NCBI GenBank assembly: GCA_023052935.1
Contig: CM041294.1
Coordinates: forward strand, 39,579,236-39,643,235
Source: Piezodorus guildinii
Lineage: Eukaryota > Arthropoda > Insecta > Hemiptera > Pentatomidae
Reading direction: 5' to 3'
DNA: 64,000 nucleotides
Positions 35,732-46,716 of the stretch are shown in pieces. A program made the position numbers and the translations under genes. The first letter of the stretch is position 1. Each line of letters opens with the position of its first letter. Under the pieces are notes generated by a model. That model was given only the letters and a program-made list of their open reading frames with translations, searched no databases and had not been told where the DNA came from.

Positions 35732-36514
35732 TGGAAGGAATTAGTCCGGGTGGCGGTCATTAAATGAAACAACTAAATAGTTTCAACTATTTTATTGTTT
35801 GCCAACGTTTCGACCCCCTTTGTGGGTCATCATCATGGCTAAAAAGATACAAAAGAATATAATTTCAATGACATTACATACAATATTATTTAACCTATTT
35901 AGCTAGAGAACGTCGGTATTGAAAAAATACAGAAGAACTGTATATGTAAAAAAAAAAAAAAAAAACTTAATTAAAATACAATGACCATATTTCAATAATG
36001 AAAGTGTTATACAGAAAAAATAAAAATGTTCACTAAACAAAATTTACACAGGTATCAATAATTTACATGAAATATGAAATATAAAAACATGAAGTAGAGT
36101 GGAGATTCGTACCGCATGGTGGGAGAATGGAAACTAGGTACTGTTTGGTAGATGGGGGGTAGGTAGGATGGAAAATACGTAGGAAAAGGTAGAATGGAAA
36201 ATACGTACTGATTTATGGACAGGGTCTGACAACAATGACTAAAATTCTTAATACTACCATACAAAGAATCAATGAATTTTAACTTATGATTATAATAATG
36301 ATACAGGATAAAAAATTATAATTTAATTCTTGAAATATCACCTATATAATAGTAAGAACAGTGATGGAAGATGTATATGGAGAAAAACTGACGTACAATA
36401 AACTGACTGTTGGCAAACAATAAAATAGTTGAAACTATTTAGTTGTTTCATTTAATGACCGCCACCCGGACTAATTCCTTCCAGTAATTCTCAACGGTCA
36501 ACTAATTACATCCA
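35732..36514. mobile_element. Hairpin element with 75-bp inverted arms and 14-bp target duplication
   Basis: The arm at 35732-35806 is repeated in inverse orientation at 36409-36483, apparently without mismatch. Direct repeats caatattaatttat at 35718-35731 and 36515-36528 flank the unit. Immediately inside the left arm (35801-35840, minus strand) is ATGATGATGACCC...GGGTCGAAACGTTGGC, a hammerhead-like arrangement. There is no coding capacity. The long target duplication argues for retrotransposition (a Penelope-like derivative is one option) rather than a classic MITE. Confidence 0.65.
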
Positions 36515-36850
36515 CAATATTAATTTATCTTTGGTCTATTCGGTAATAAAAAATCTGGTGCGCGCAACACACGACTTTCACTTATCTCTGTTATTTATAA
36601 CGATTCAAGAATTTTTAAACAAATTTAGAAACTAAAATAAATTGTTAAAGAATTATTTACTTTTGATTTTTATTGAAAGATGTGTTTTATTAAATAGTAT
36701 GATGAAGTGAGAATGGTTGACTGTATGAGTAGGTGAGAGAAGTTAGTTGAGGGTACACCTACAGTAAGAAGAACACACAATGAAATGAACACAAAGTGTG
36801 TTATTTTGACTGCACCCTCAACTAACTTCTCTCAGTATTTTATAATATTA

Positions 36851-38095
36851 CTAGCTGTGAACCGCAGCTTTGCTAGCGAATATTGCATTTCGTATTAATT
36901 TATGTGCGTTTATAGTAAGAGTAGCTATAATAAATATCAACTATCAGCTACTCTTTGTTATTATTTAAAGCCCGATCTAGACTTCTTCCTGTCAAATTTA
37001 CAATTTCAACGACTTGTAATTTGAAGATTTTCAAACCAAGCCTCCAGGAAAAATTTTAGCTTCACAACCGTAGTCATTTTTTTGATACTGCGATGACCAG
37101 AAAATTGATTGATATATTTTATAAACATAGACATACAGCTAATAAAAGTCCTAAATATGATTAAAATAATAGTTCTGATTATTATACTCGAATAATTCAA
37201 AAGAAATAATAATTGTTATAATTTATTTAAATTTATAAATGTATATGAATCAAGGTAATAACGATTAAAGTTAAAAATGACTCTTGAAATAAAACATGAC
37301 TTATATAATAATATATATTGATATAAATATAGTCTCCTTCTTAACTCCCTAGTGGCCTCATCTCTCTTCGAACCAAATATTTTGCCTGTAGTACCTTATT
37401 TTCGAAAACCTTAAGCTGTTGTTCGTCCTTCAAAGTAAGCGGCCAAGTTTCACATCCGTAAAGGACCGTCGGAAGAATAATAGTTTTATAACTTCTAACA
37501 TTTAAGTTTTTAGACAGAAGCCGCGAGCTAAGTAATTTCGCAACTGAATAATAACACGCATTTCCCGCCTATAACCGGACTTTATTTTCTCCTGGACTAC
37601 GTCAATTTTTGTTATTATGATCGCTATTCAGAAGTTTTTAAAAGAATATATTTGAAAGAATTTCCGCGTAAATGACATTTTTAGTTTTATTTTCATGTTG
37701 CAGAAGAACAGAACTGATTTTCTCCGCAATCCGATCTTGGCGTAAATCAATTCCTACGAGTTTAAATGTTTGGCCCTTTGATTGATTAATTGTTACAGCA
37801 AAAGATAAATTATGGGGAAATTGAATTATTTTAAAAATATAAAGTAAATCATTTGGAATCATTGGGATGCGAGGTTTTTTCCCTCTAATTTTTCCCGTTT
37901 TTTCCCCAGATTTTCCACTGATTCTTCACTCCTATTGGTCGCAGCGTGATGTCATATAGCCTATAGCCTTTCTCGATAAATGGACTATCCAACACAAAAA
38001 GAATTTTTTATTTCGAACCAGTAGTTTCTGAGATTAGCGCGTTCAAATAAACAAACAAACAAACAAACTCTTCAGCTTTATAATATTAGTATAGA
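36851..38095 (-). mobile_element. Helitron copy containing an RTE LINE fragment
   Basis: The minus-strand 5' end is TCTATACTAATATTATA at 38095; the probable 3' end is CACAGCTAG at 36851, after GCTAGCAAAGCTGCGG. The part at 37585-38095 matches the Helitron at 7698-9454. The reading at 37638-37862 (minus) preserves LSFAVTINQSKGQTF and VGIDLRQD from the helicase C-terminus. An RTE fragment lies at 37340-37580. The 3' boundary is less certain because the tail differs from the other copies. Confidence 0.65.
37340..37580 (-). mobile_element. RTE LINE fragment
   Basis: About 240 bases similar to the complete RTE at 59140-59395, including CTCATCTCTCTT, CCTTATTTTCGAAAACCTTA, AAGTAAGCGGCCA and GAATAATAACACGCATTTCC. 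It corresponds to part of the reverse transcriptase C-terminal region, with both ends missing and the frame not maintained. Confidence 0.8.
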
Positions 38096-38324
38096 TATAC
38101 GAAATTCAATAAGTTTTTTTTCGGCTTTTCATCACTCCGAGCTAGAACTACTTGGAGCGTCCGGACATGACATCGCCATCCAGTGGCCAAGTGGTGAAAC
38201 AATTGCATTAAAAAATATTTTTTCAGTTTTCTCCATTAGTTGGATATTTGAATACGTCCAACTTATCTATTTACCTATTTTTTTATCAATGGTAATAAGA
38301 TGATATGGTTATTTTTATAGAATA

Positions 38325-38830
38325 TACAAAATTAAAGGTACTTTAGAGGAAGAATATTTAAAATATCTGCATTTAAGCCCCATCAGGCTATTTCCATCAG
38401 AATGAAACTAACATGATATTAGTGCCCATTAAATTTTACATCGATATATCGAGTTTAAGCCAAATCGTTAGAGCCGTTTTTGAGAAAATCGTAAAAAGGT
38501 GCTAAATGCATGGGATAAAGTAGGACTTCCGGTCAGCCGATTCTAGTGAAAAAGTTGCTGTAACTCTCGAGGGTATAGTAGTCTTAAATATGAAATTTCA
38601 TTTCCGTACGACTTTTCGTTTTTGCGCTAGAGTTATCGCACACAATACACACACACACACACACCACACACACACACACACACATGGACACACGGACCTT
38701 ATTTGGACTCAGGGGACCCTAAAACATGTATTTCCGTTGAAAACTGGAATTTGAAAATTTTCATGATCGCAATACTTTCTCTTATTATATATTTCATATA
38801 TAAGTAAGTGAAAGTAAAATTATGAAAACA
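38325..38830 (+). repeat. Interspersed repeat R1 copy
   Basis: Contains GAGCCGTTTTTGAGAAAATCG, a CA-repeat block at 38645-38688, then TTTGGACTCAGGGGACCC and CATGATCGCAATACTTTC followed by TAAGTGAAAGTA. The closest relative is 57290-57815. Confidence 0.75.
38645..38688. repeat. (CA)n microsatellite inside repeat R1
   Basis: Short imperfect CA repeat found at the same place in several copies of R1, so it is part of the element rather than a new microsatellite. Confidence 0.85.
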
Positions 38831-40157
38831 AATGAAGAGAAAAATGTCTGTTCTGATGAAAAAGGTTAAGACGGTTAAAACTGAATGCACTTTAGAACAA
38901 TTAATTCCGAAAATTCGCTATTTAAGCACTACAAATAACTAGTTGGTATATTACTCTATTACTATTATGGTATATTACTATATTACTCGTTTGAGCTAGA
39001 GAGGAAACCGTTTCTCCTGTTTCCGACTATTGTGAAAATTTCGCAGTGAAGTCCCACCATTTATCTATTTATTTTGAATACGTTGTAAAATTTTTGTGCG
39101 AATTTTAGTTTTTTGAGCTGCACACCCACCATTTTATGAGAATTGGTTATTTTTACTCGGCATCTTTAATGCATATGTTTCATGCATAATTATGTGAAAT
39201 ATGAATCAGATTTTCATATAATAAGAATATCGCTGAAAGGGTAATATGCCAAAGAATGATTTTTTAGTTTCCTGTTGTGCGTCCTTCAATAGTTCAATCG
39301 GTTATTAGCATGTGCAGCTGGAGTGTGATTTGTCTGAGAAATATTGGTCCTTTCTTAACCAAGTTGGTTCCATGAGTGTCTAAAAATTCACCTACAATAT
39401 TTGAATTTGGTTTTGAATGATTTTAAAGTAAAAACAAAAATTCAGATATTATCGACCACATTCTTGATATGTAGTCAATATTTTTTATATTAAAATAGTT
39501 GTATCAATTATATGGAACAAGGACTTCTATCACAGGATTTATTTGATCAAAGTTTCGGGACAAAATTATTCCCATCTTCGGATTTACATTTATTGTGCAA
39601 CCCATTCTAAATAATTAATGTGTTAGTTTGTTTCTACTTAATTATTTCGATTTTCTCTTTAAAAATAGTAAACTTAATTTATATCTCAATATAATTACTT
39701 CCTGTTAGTATTTATATATTTAAAAAATATATTTTATTGATATTTACAACTGTATTTGAAATAAATACAAGTAAATGAGTAACACTGGAATTTTGGGCAT
39801 GAATATGTCTCGTGAAGAGTTTCTTCAAAAAACTACCCAGCAGTAGTACTACTACAGATTTTTTTATTAAGAATTTATTCTTTGATTTTTCGAATAATCT
39901 GTCTTATAATTTCATAATATTTGATAAAATTATAATATAAATTTATATAATACCAATACTACTTTCTAGAAATATTTTCAGCAGATTGCACTTCTTCACC
40001 TATTCTGTCACAAAAGTACAAAACATAGTTTTTAAACAATAAAAGTATGACAATTATTGCTATATATATTAAATTAATTTTAATAGTTCCATGTTTGAGC
40101 CTGAACATTATATTTTTTTTCTGTATATTTTGTTGATAATTTAAAAATCAAATTAAA
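38831..40157. other. Repeat-rich non-coding region
   Basis: AT-rich. It includes a hammerhead-like motif on the minus strand at 39545-39582 and, at about 39715-39855, a sequence like the Jockey 3' tail at 40175-40300 (ATTTATTGATATTTACAACTG type). No gene recognised. Confidence 0.5.
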
Positions 40158-41042
40158 TTTTTTTTTTTTTTTTTAAAACATATTTATTGATATTTACAAC
40201 TGTATTAAATAAAAATACATCTAGTAAATGTGATGGTAATATACAAAACTGTCATGAAAAACATGTAGAGACACTACCCAGTGGCAGCACTCTAAAAATA
40301 TTTTAAACTAGAAGGTCCCGGGGCCATTTCCTTTTCAGGCGCCTCGGAGGATTATCCGGAATTGAAGAGGAAGACAGGATTGAAACTAGTGGGTTAGAGT
40401 GAGAATGGAGTTTGTCATGAAAGGATTGATACCTGGTCTGGGCCAAATCGTAACATAGGGAACATTAAGGTCTTTATGGATAAGTTTATTCGTGACAAAG
40501 TAAGGAGCGTTGAGGATTTTACGAAGGATTTTGGATTGTAAGGATTGGATGCGGGAAGAATTTGATGGTTTAGTAGAGCCCCAAAGCTCTACTCCGTAAG
40601 TCCAGATTGGTCTTATAATAGCCATGTAGATGAGCCTTTTGTAGTTAAGAGGAAGGTTTGATCGTTTGTCTAGTAAGTGTTGAAGTAGCCTAAAGCGGCG
40701 AGCAGTTTCTTGTCGTTTTAGTCGTGTATGTGGATTCCAAGTTAGGCGTTTGTCAAGAAGAAGTCCTAGGTATCGGATCTGTTCAACAGGAACTAGTTGA
40801 GTGTTATTAAAGGATACTTTAGGGCAGGAAGTCAAAGGTTTACGGCGAAGGGTAAAGGTTATTTGATGGGACTTGTTGGAATTTATTTTTATTCTCCAGT
40901 TCTGACACCATACTTCCAGGTCTTTGATGTGGGCTTGAAGGGTATTTGAAGCATCAAATGGATCTTTATGAACTGATAACACGCAGGTGTCATCAGCATA
41001 GGAAATTAAATTAAAAATAGTTTTTAATGAGGAAAATATTTT
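40158..41042 (-). mobile_element. 5'-truncated Jockey-like LINE
   Basis: The minus-strand 3' end is marked by a poly-A (plus-strand poly-T, 40158-40174). A 3' UTR lies at 40175-40385 and the C-terminal part of the reverse transcriptase at 40386-41042. The truncated 5' end is normal for incomplete target-primed reverse transcription. Confidence 0.85.
40386..41042 (-). pseudogene. Jockey-type reverse transcriptase, C-terminal fragment
   Basis: The minus-strand frame starts mid-protein at about 41040 with SLKTIFNLISYADDTCVLSV, which includes the catalytic YADD box of the polymerase palm. It continues with LGLLLDKRLTWNPH and IRPIWTYGVELWGS, the conserved thumb-side motifs of Jockey-clade LINEs. 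It ends at a stop at 40386. The endonuclease and the first two thirds of the polymerase are absent, so it is a dead fragment. There is no real start codon. Confidence 0.88.
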
Positions 41043-44000
41043 TTTTTGTTAGTTTATATGTTATATTTACATCTTCTAGTATTTATATTCAATAGTGTAG
41101 GGATTAGACAGATAAAGTGTCCCCCTTGCCCTCAAGACAGTACCGATCGCACCAGTAAGCAGAGAGCACGCTTCTTTCGTTAGGCCTTCAAACCATCTTC
41201 GATCAGGACTTCGTCTCATCTTTTGAAGATAACCAACTGTCCTTCCAGAATCGCCTACCTGTCGTGTGGAACATAACCAACCGTCCTTCCAGTGGATCAG
41301 AATCGCCTACCTGTCGTGCAGAGCCAAACAATTTATGGACAGATAATTATCCTATATATTTTTTTCTCACTATATGTATTCATTTTTTTTTGTACCATTA
41401 GTAGTAAGACTAACCTACTAACCCAATTTTAGAACCTTTTTTTTTCAGTTAGGTTAATAGAAGATTTTTTTTTTTTTTTTTTTATAAATCAAGTGGTTTT
41501 ATATTTTTTTTTGTAAATTTTCCTCATATTTTTTTTATTAAACTTTTATTTATTTTGTTTACTTTCAATTTTATCTTTTTATTTAATATTACCTTTTTTT
41601 TTATTTTAATGATTAAGTACTCAGGACCGGCCCTTTTCGAAACGGGATCAAGTCTACATTCTCTTATTTCGATTTAATGTCACTCATCCCAACAGTTCCA
41701 TGTAAACTTTACTTATTTTGTTTTTAGGGGCGTTAAACTATGGCGGTCCAAGACGCTATACCTTAACTAATTTGGGCGATTTAATCATTAGTTTGGTATG
41801 ATAATCTGACATACATGATAATCTTAAAATGCGCAATTTCGGGATTCTGTGTATCTAATATTTTCTTTTCATCGTAATTAAAAAAAAAAGATTTTTGGTG
41901 TTTAACTGCATACATACAGTGGTTGTCAAAAGTGTTCGGAATTCACTACCAATCTATAATTTACTTGATTAGGACTTATTTTTTCTGTCCCTAAAGAGTT
42001 GCTAACAACTTTATAATATTAGGGGGAACTTATACAATAGCTAAAACCAAAAATCACGACTAAAATCATTTTATTCTTAAGGTTTTAAACGTTCATTTAC
42101 GAAATAATTAAAAATTGAAGTGTCAAAAGTATTCGGAATTACGCAGTTTCCGATTTATATTAATACATTAATTAGATACAAACATCCAGTTGGTATTTTT
42201 GTATAATGATACATTTTAGCCTATAACAAATAGTTCTAATTAATTTATTAATTATTCGTTGTGAAATATTGTCCTTCTCAAGCACTTACAATTCCTTGAG
42301 CTCATTTTCATTTTGAATATAGTATTTCCTGATTTTCATTTTAAGGGGACCCAAAAATAGTTAATTAAATTTAAAATAAATAATGGAGATATTTTAGTAA
42401 ATTGTGCTGGAACCAAATCTGGATAGATAACATATATATGTTCTGAGTCATGGTCGCGCTTATGTTGACAATTTAATTTATTCGTAATTTTTCTCCTACT
42501 TTTAATCCTGGCTTTTCATACTGGAAAATTACTCTAATTTATCAATGATTCTGTCCAGGAATCCAAGTTTATCAATCTCTTTAAAAGAAAAACCGCCCTA
42601 ACCATGACCGCTCGAGGTATTTTACTACGACATAATTAATTCTTTATTTGGTTACCTGGAAACCATAATTTCTTCTTAGGGACCATGTATTTTAGTATGG
42701 GACTAATCTATAAATATTTAAATTCATCGACCTACTTTGAAAAATTTTAGCTAACATTCAGCCTTTTTAAGAAAACATTTTCTTATTGCTTTTCCTGACT
42801 TCTTGTAGCGTGTTTTTTTTCTCGTCATATTCTTTTTTTTTTAACGCGGCGAACAGTTAAAACACTTATTATATATCCAGAAGTTCTGAAAAATTCAGAA
42901 ATAAGCTAAGGTTTACTCATTTGAGGAATTGTTTTCTTATTTGATGAATAATCAGTCTTTCATTTTAAACATTTTATATTTTTTGGATTCAATCCTTTCT
43001 TCCACTTCAATTCCTGACAACCCTACGAGACTTCTGGAAAGGAAATGTCCCCGAGACCTTCTATTTAAGAATTTTTTTAGAGTGCTTCCATTTCTGAAGC
43101 TTCCCTACATGTGTTTCATGCCTTTTTATATTTAACTCAAATTGACTCGTTGTATTCTATTATACAGTTGTAAATTCCAATAAATGAAATTTAAAAAATA
43201 TATATATATTTTGGACGATCACTTTTTTCCTTTTATATTTAGTATTTTATCAGTCACATTTACTTGTTGTACCTTGAAGTACAGTTGTAAATTTCAATAA
43301 ATGATGTAAAAAAAAAAAGAAGTATTTTATCATGCACTATCAACACTATACCCACCCATCCACATATTTTCATAATTTTTTTCATAACATTTTTACAATT
43401 TCTCTTTACAAAATTATTCGAAGTCGCTGTTCGATCGTTAAGTTTTTACATTAACGCCTTATTTTAAAAACGTGTTCTTTCCAAAGTTGGGTATTAGTTA
43501 CACGAGGAAGTAGAATAGTTTAGAACATAAAACTATATCGGAGATAAGTGAGAATATGAATCCAATTGTTTAAAACCATTAAACAACAGAATATTACGAT
43601 TTTATTAGATTACGATGTTGATTACGATTATTAGATTACGATACACTGAATGATAATTTAATTTTACACTATTAATGGGATATTTTTAAAAACAAGATAA
43701 TTTTCGGTTATCTGGTAAGTGATTTTGATTAATGGGAGTCTCTTTTAAAGATTTATTAGTTGAATAGGATTATAATATTTTAATTGTTGTGAAATATGCT
43801 TATTAAATGAAAAGAAATACGAATTCAGAATACACTCAATGTAGATAGTTGAAAGGATTCAAGAAGAAAACTTCCGAAAAAGTTTTATCAGAATCATTGG
43901 AGCAGTTTCAAGGGACCATTTGGAGAGACTTTGAAAAAAAAAAAAAATTGTTTTTCCTTTGAAAGCACCGATTCGAAAATTTTATATATTTCAGTTATTC

Positions 44001-44389
44001 AATTATATATTAAATATACGTATCTATACATAATTCCATTGAGCCAAGTGAAAGTAAAAATCGAAAGGGATTTTATTCTCAGTCACTTATCGATGGAGAC
44101 CTTGATGTTACACTACGCCAAAAGACTGGTGAATAGTACATTTATAAATTGGGTACATTATTTGAGAAAAATAGGTAAACATTACAAAGCATTGTATACA
44201 ATGCAAACATGGTCGCTCTTTTCCATATAATTCCAATGTGTCTGTTTGGTAATAACATTCTCAATTTGGAACTTATAAACTAATCTCAATTGTTTGGATA
44301 GCATACATTTAGTGAAACGCTGTTTTATTGTAAATGTTGACTTATTTTTTACACAAACATATTATAATATTTACTCTAGTTATTCCATT
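41043..44389. other. Repeat-derived non-coding region before the BEL element
   Basis: Contains a short GC-richer segment (41120-41335) with two imperfect copies of an ACCGTCCTTCCAG / GAATCGCCTACCTGTCGTG unit, ends related to the 33738 TIR element at 41928 and near 43840, and two plus-strand Jockey-like 3' tails (about 43130-43195 and 43250-43319, the second with poly-A). The open frames at 42929-43135 and 43931-44230 show no recognisable domain. Confidence 0.5.
41928..43850. mobile_element. Possible longer relative of the 566-bp TIR element
   Basis: The left sequence at 41928-42130 (TCAAAAGTGTTCGGAATTC onward) matches the reverse complement of 34100-34280. The reverse complement of 43690-43850 matches 33765-33900. 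The relative order fits one element of about 1.9 kb whose middle has been replaced or decayed and which now includes Jockey tails. No transposase frame was identified and no target duplication established. Confidence 0.4.
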
Positions 44390-44394
44390 CTCTC

Positions 44395-44921
44395 TGTTTC
44401 CGGTTCCCGAAAAGAGAAATGTCACTGCTCTGCCATCTAGTGGCCATAGGGAGAAAGAGAGCGCCCCTAGCGACCGAGAATGAAACTGAAGTTGCAGGTC
44501 CTGGCTGGTTGTGCCAGACAGCCTCGCTAGTTTTTTTTGTTCCACCTGTAGAACCACCCTTTACCATGGAGTAGAGAATTTAGAAGACCCCCTGGCCAAA
44601 GGGGAGGAGGAGAGGAGGAGAGAAGAACAGACTCATCTTCCAGAGCATCTTCACCATCTCAGAGATCACCACTTAAGTCAACTTGTTATAATTTACAATA
44701 GCACTTATAACTTTACTAACCCAGTCCTAATGAACATCTGGCCATTAAGTTAAATATGTACCGATTTTATTTATAATATAATTAATTTTATCCCCATAAT
44801 GTGTTTATTTTATCTTGGCCCAGCCTTATTTCATTTAGTTATATTTTTTCATACAGTCCACTTACATATTACTAAAGGAGTGATCATCTTGACATTTAGT
44901 TGGAGGTGATTACTCTAAACA
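44395..44921 (+). repeat. BEL 5' LTR
   Basis: Starts TGTTTCCGG and ends CTCTAAACA. Carries a purine-rich block (GGGGAGGAGGAGAGG) about 200 bases in. As the 5' LTR it should contain the promoter, though no TATA box is obvious. Confidence 0.95.
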
Positions 44922-45075
44922 TATGCTCACTCCGGGCCCAGATATCTTAACATATGGTCACTCCGGGCCCAGATATCTTAACAATTGGTCACAGCGGGCC
45001 TAGATATCCTAACAAATTGCCCTGCAGGGCCTAGATACCTAACTATTTGATAACTCTGGACCTAGACAATCTAAG
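44922..45075 (+). repeat. 31-bp tandem repeats just inside the BEL 5' LTR
   Basis: Five degenerate units of about 31 bases, each built on TCACTCCGGGCCCAGATATC and followed by TAACA-type spacers. They occupy the position where a primer-binding site is expected. I could not identify the priming tRNA, but TGG-containing units could be considered. Confidence 0.7.
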
Positions 45076-46053
45076 TCAAATTGTATTTATACATTGCCAA
45101 GATGTCAAAACATTTGCTCTTTTCATTCATAATTCGTTACAGCCAAAATGATACATCTTTTATTCAATTTATAGTCAAAGTTGTATTTCCATATGGCCAA
45201 GATATTAAATATATTTTATTCAATTCATTAGTGAAATAATTTCAAAATTGTATATCCATTAGCAAAATTCTACAACAGTATGCCATTCATTGTTAAAAAT
45301 TTATTGAATTAAATGTGCTCTAATCACCTAATAAGCTCTATTAAATGGCAACATAAAAGTTTTAATGTTTGTAATAAATTCAATTTAAGGATATTTCATT
45401 GTTATGATAGAACTAACCTATTAATAGAACTAACAAAATCCCATCAAATAATGTATTGCCTGCTCTGTTTGTTATAATTGTATAATATTTCTGTGCATAA
45501 TATTATTAAGTATTATTATATGTAACTTTATTCACAGAGCCAATTTAATTCATTTAACTGACTGCTTTAAAGGTAATTTTTAAATAATGTCTATTCATTG
45601 CATGCAGTTTTATTTTAAATCAATCCATAAGTAGTTTGCAGTTATTGTTACCTAAGAACAAATATAATAATGCATAAGTTCATTTGTTCTTACATTTTAA
45701 TTTACCATTTCATTTATAAATTAAATTATCTTCACTTAGGCACAGCTGTTAGGTTAAAATCACTATCTACTTAAACCAGTAAGTAAAACATTAACAAAGA
45801 CCACATCACATTTCTTTCATGTTTTATATTTAATTTTATTTCATGTTTTACATTTCAATTACAATAGGTTTTAATACAATAGTTTCATTATAGTTGCCAG
45901 CCAGTTACTATAACAGTAAAGAGATACTTCCAATATGGTGGACGTTCATGAGTTAGTCATTCATTTATCATAACCTGGATCCAAAGAGGTCGGACTAACT
46001 TGTGCTAGCGCTGGCATCAACTTCAATTAGCAGTTACAATCGAGTCTCTACTT

Positions 46054-46525
46054 GGTGACGTCATGTTTTAGTTTTCTTTCGACGCTTCACCTCGTTTCCT
46101 TTTCTCTTGGATATTGATGAAATTATTTAGTGGTGACGTCATAATTAAGTTTGGCCTTCGGCGTTTCACCATCTTCATTTTCACATGTCTTAATTAGTTT
46201 CGGTGACGTCATAATATAGTTTGGCCTTCGGCGTTACACCATCTTCATTTTCTGATATATTAAATATTTTGTGGTCACCATATTTCAGTTTTCTTTCGGT
46301 GCTTCACTATATTTAATCTTCAAACGTTATTTGCATTAGTTTCGGTGACGTCATAATATAGTTTGGCCTTCGGCGTTTCACCATTGTCATTTTCAGATAT
46401 TTTAAATATTTTTTGTCGCTATTTTTCAGTTTCCTTCGGCGCTTCAGTATATTTAATTTTCAAACTCTATTTACAATAGTTGCGGTGACGTCATCATTTA
46501 GTTTGGCTTTCGACGTTTCACCATT
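46054..46525 (+). promoter_or_regulatory. BEL leader array of ~70-bp repeats with CREB/ATF palindromes
   Basis: Seven imperfect units at about 70-bp spacing. The palindrome TGACGTCA, always within GGTGACGTCA, occurs at 46056, 46134, 46204, 46346 and 46486. At the two intervening positions (near 46274 and 46416) it has decayed to GTGGTCACC- and TCGCTATT-like sequence. Most units continue TTTGGCCTTCGGCGTTTCACC. TGACGTCA is the known binding site of CREB/ATF-type bZIP proteins, so the array may act as a downstream enhancer. Confidence 0.75.
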
Positions 46526-46716
46526 TGTATGTCAGACTGACAAGGTTTATTCATTTTTTTTTTTTCATATTTCAACCCGAGTTACATATAAGCGCAACTT
46601 TGTTGCCGAGTTAGTTTCCCAGGATGGTGATATCTCTTAACTTTCTTCTCTCTCATATTTTCTCTCCCTCGAGGTTCCAGGGACTTCTTATTAATTATAA
46701 TAATCGAATTATCAAA

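Noticed and set aside
38645..38688. Independent CA microsatellites here and at 57661
   Set aside because: The CA tract occupies the same place in several copies of repeat R1, so it is inherited with the element.
43931..44230. Transposase or other gene just before the BEL element
   Set aside because: Starts in a poly-A stretch and shows no catalytic or DNA-binding motif.
44922..45075. CRISPR array
   Set aside because: The units are contiguous degenerate tandem repeats without unique spacers, in an animal retrotransposon.
46624..46716. Upstream ATG as the Gag start
   Set aside because: It would add a hydrophobic, T-rich-derived extension; the ATG at 46717 has a better context and is followed at once by the acidic Gag-type sequence.
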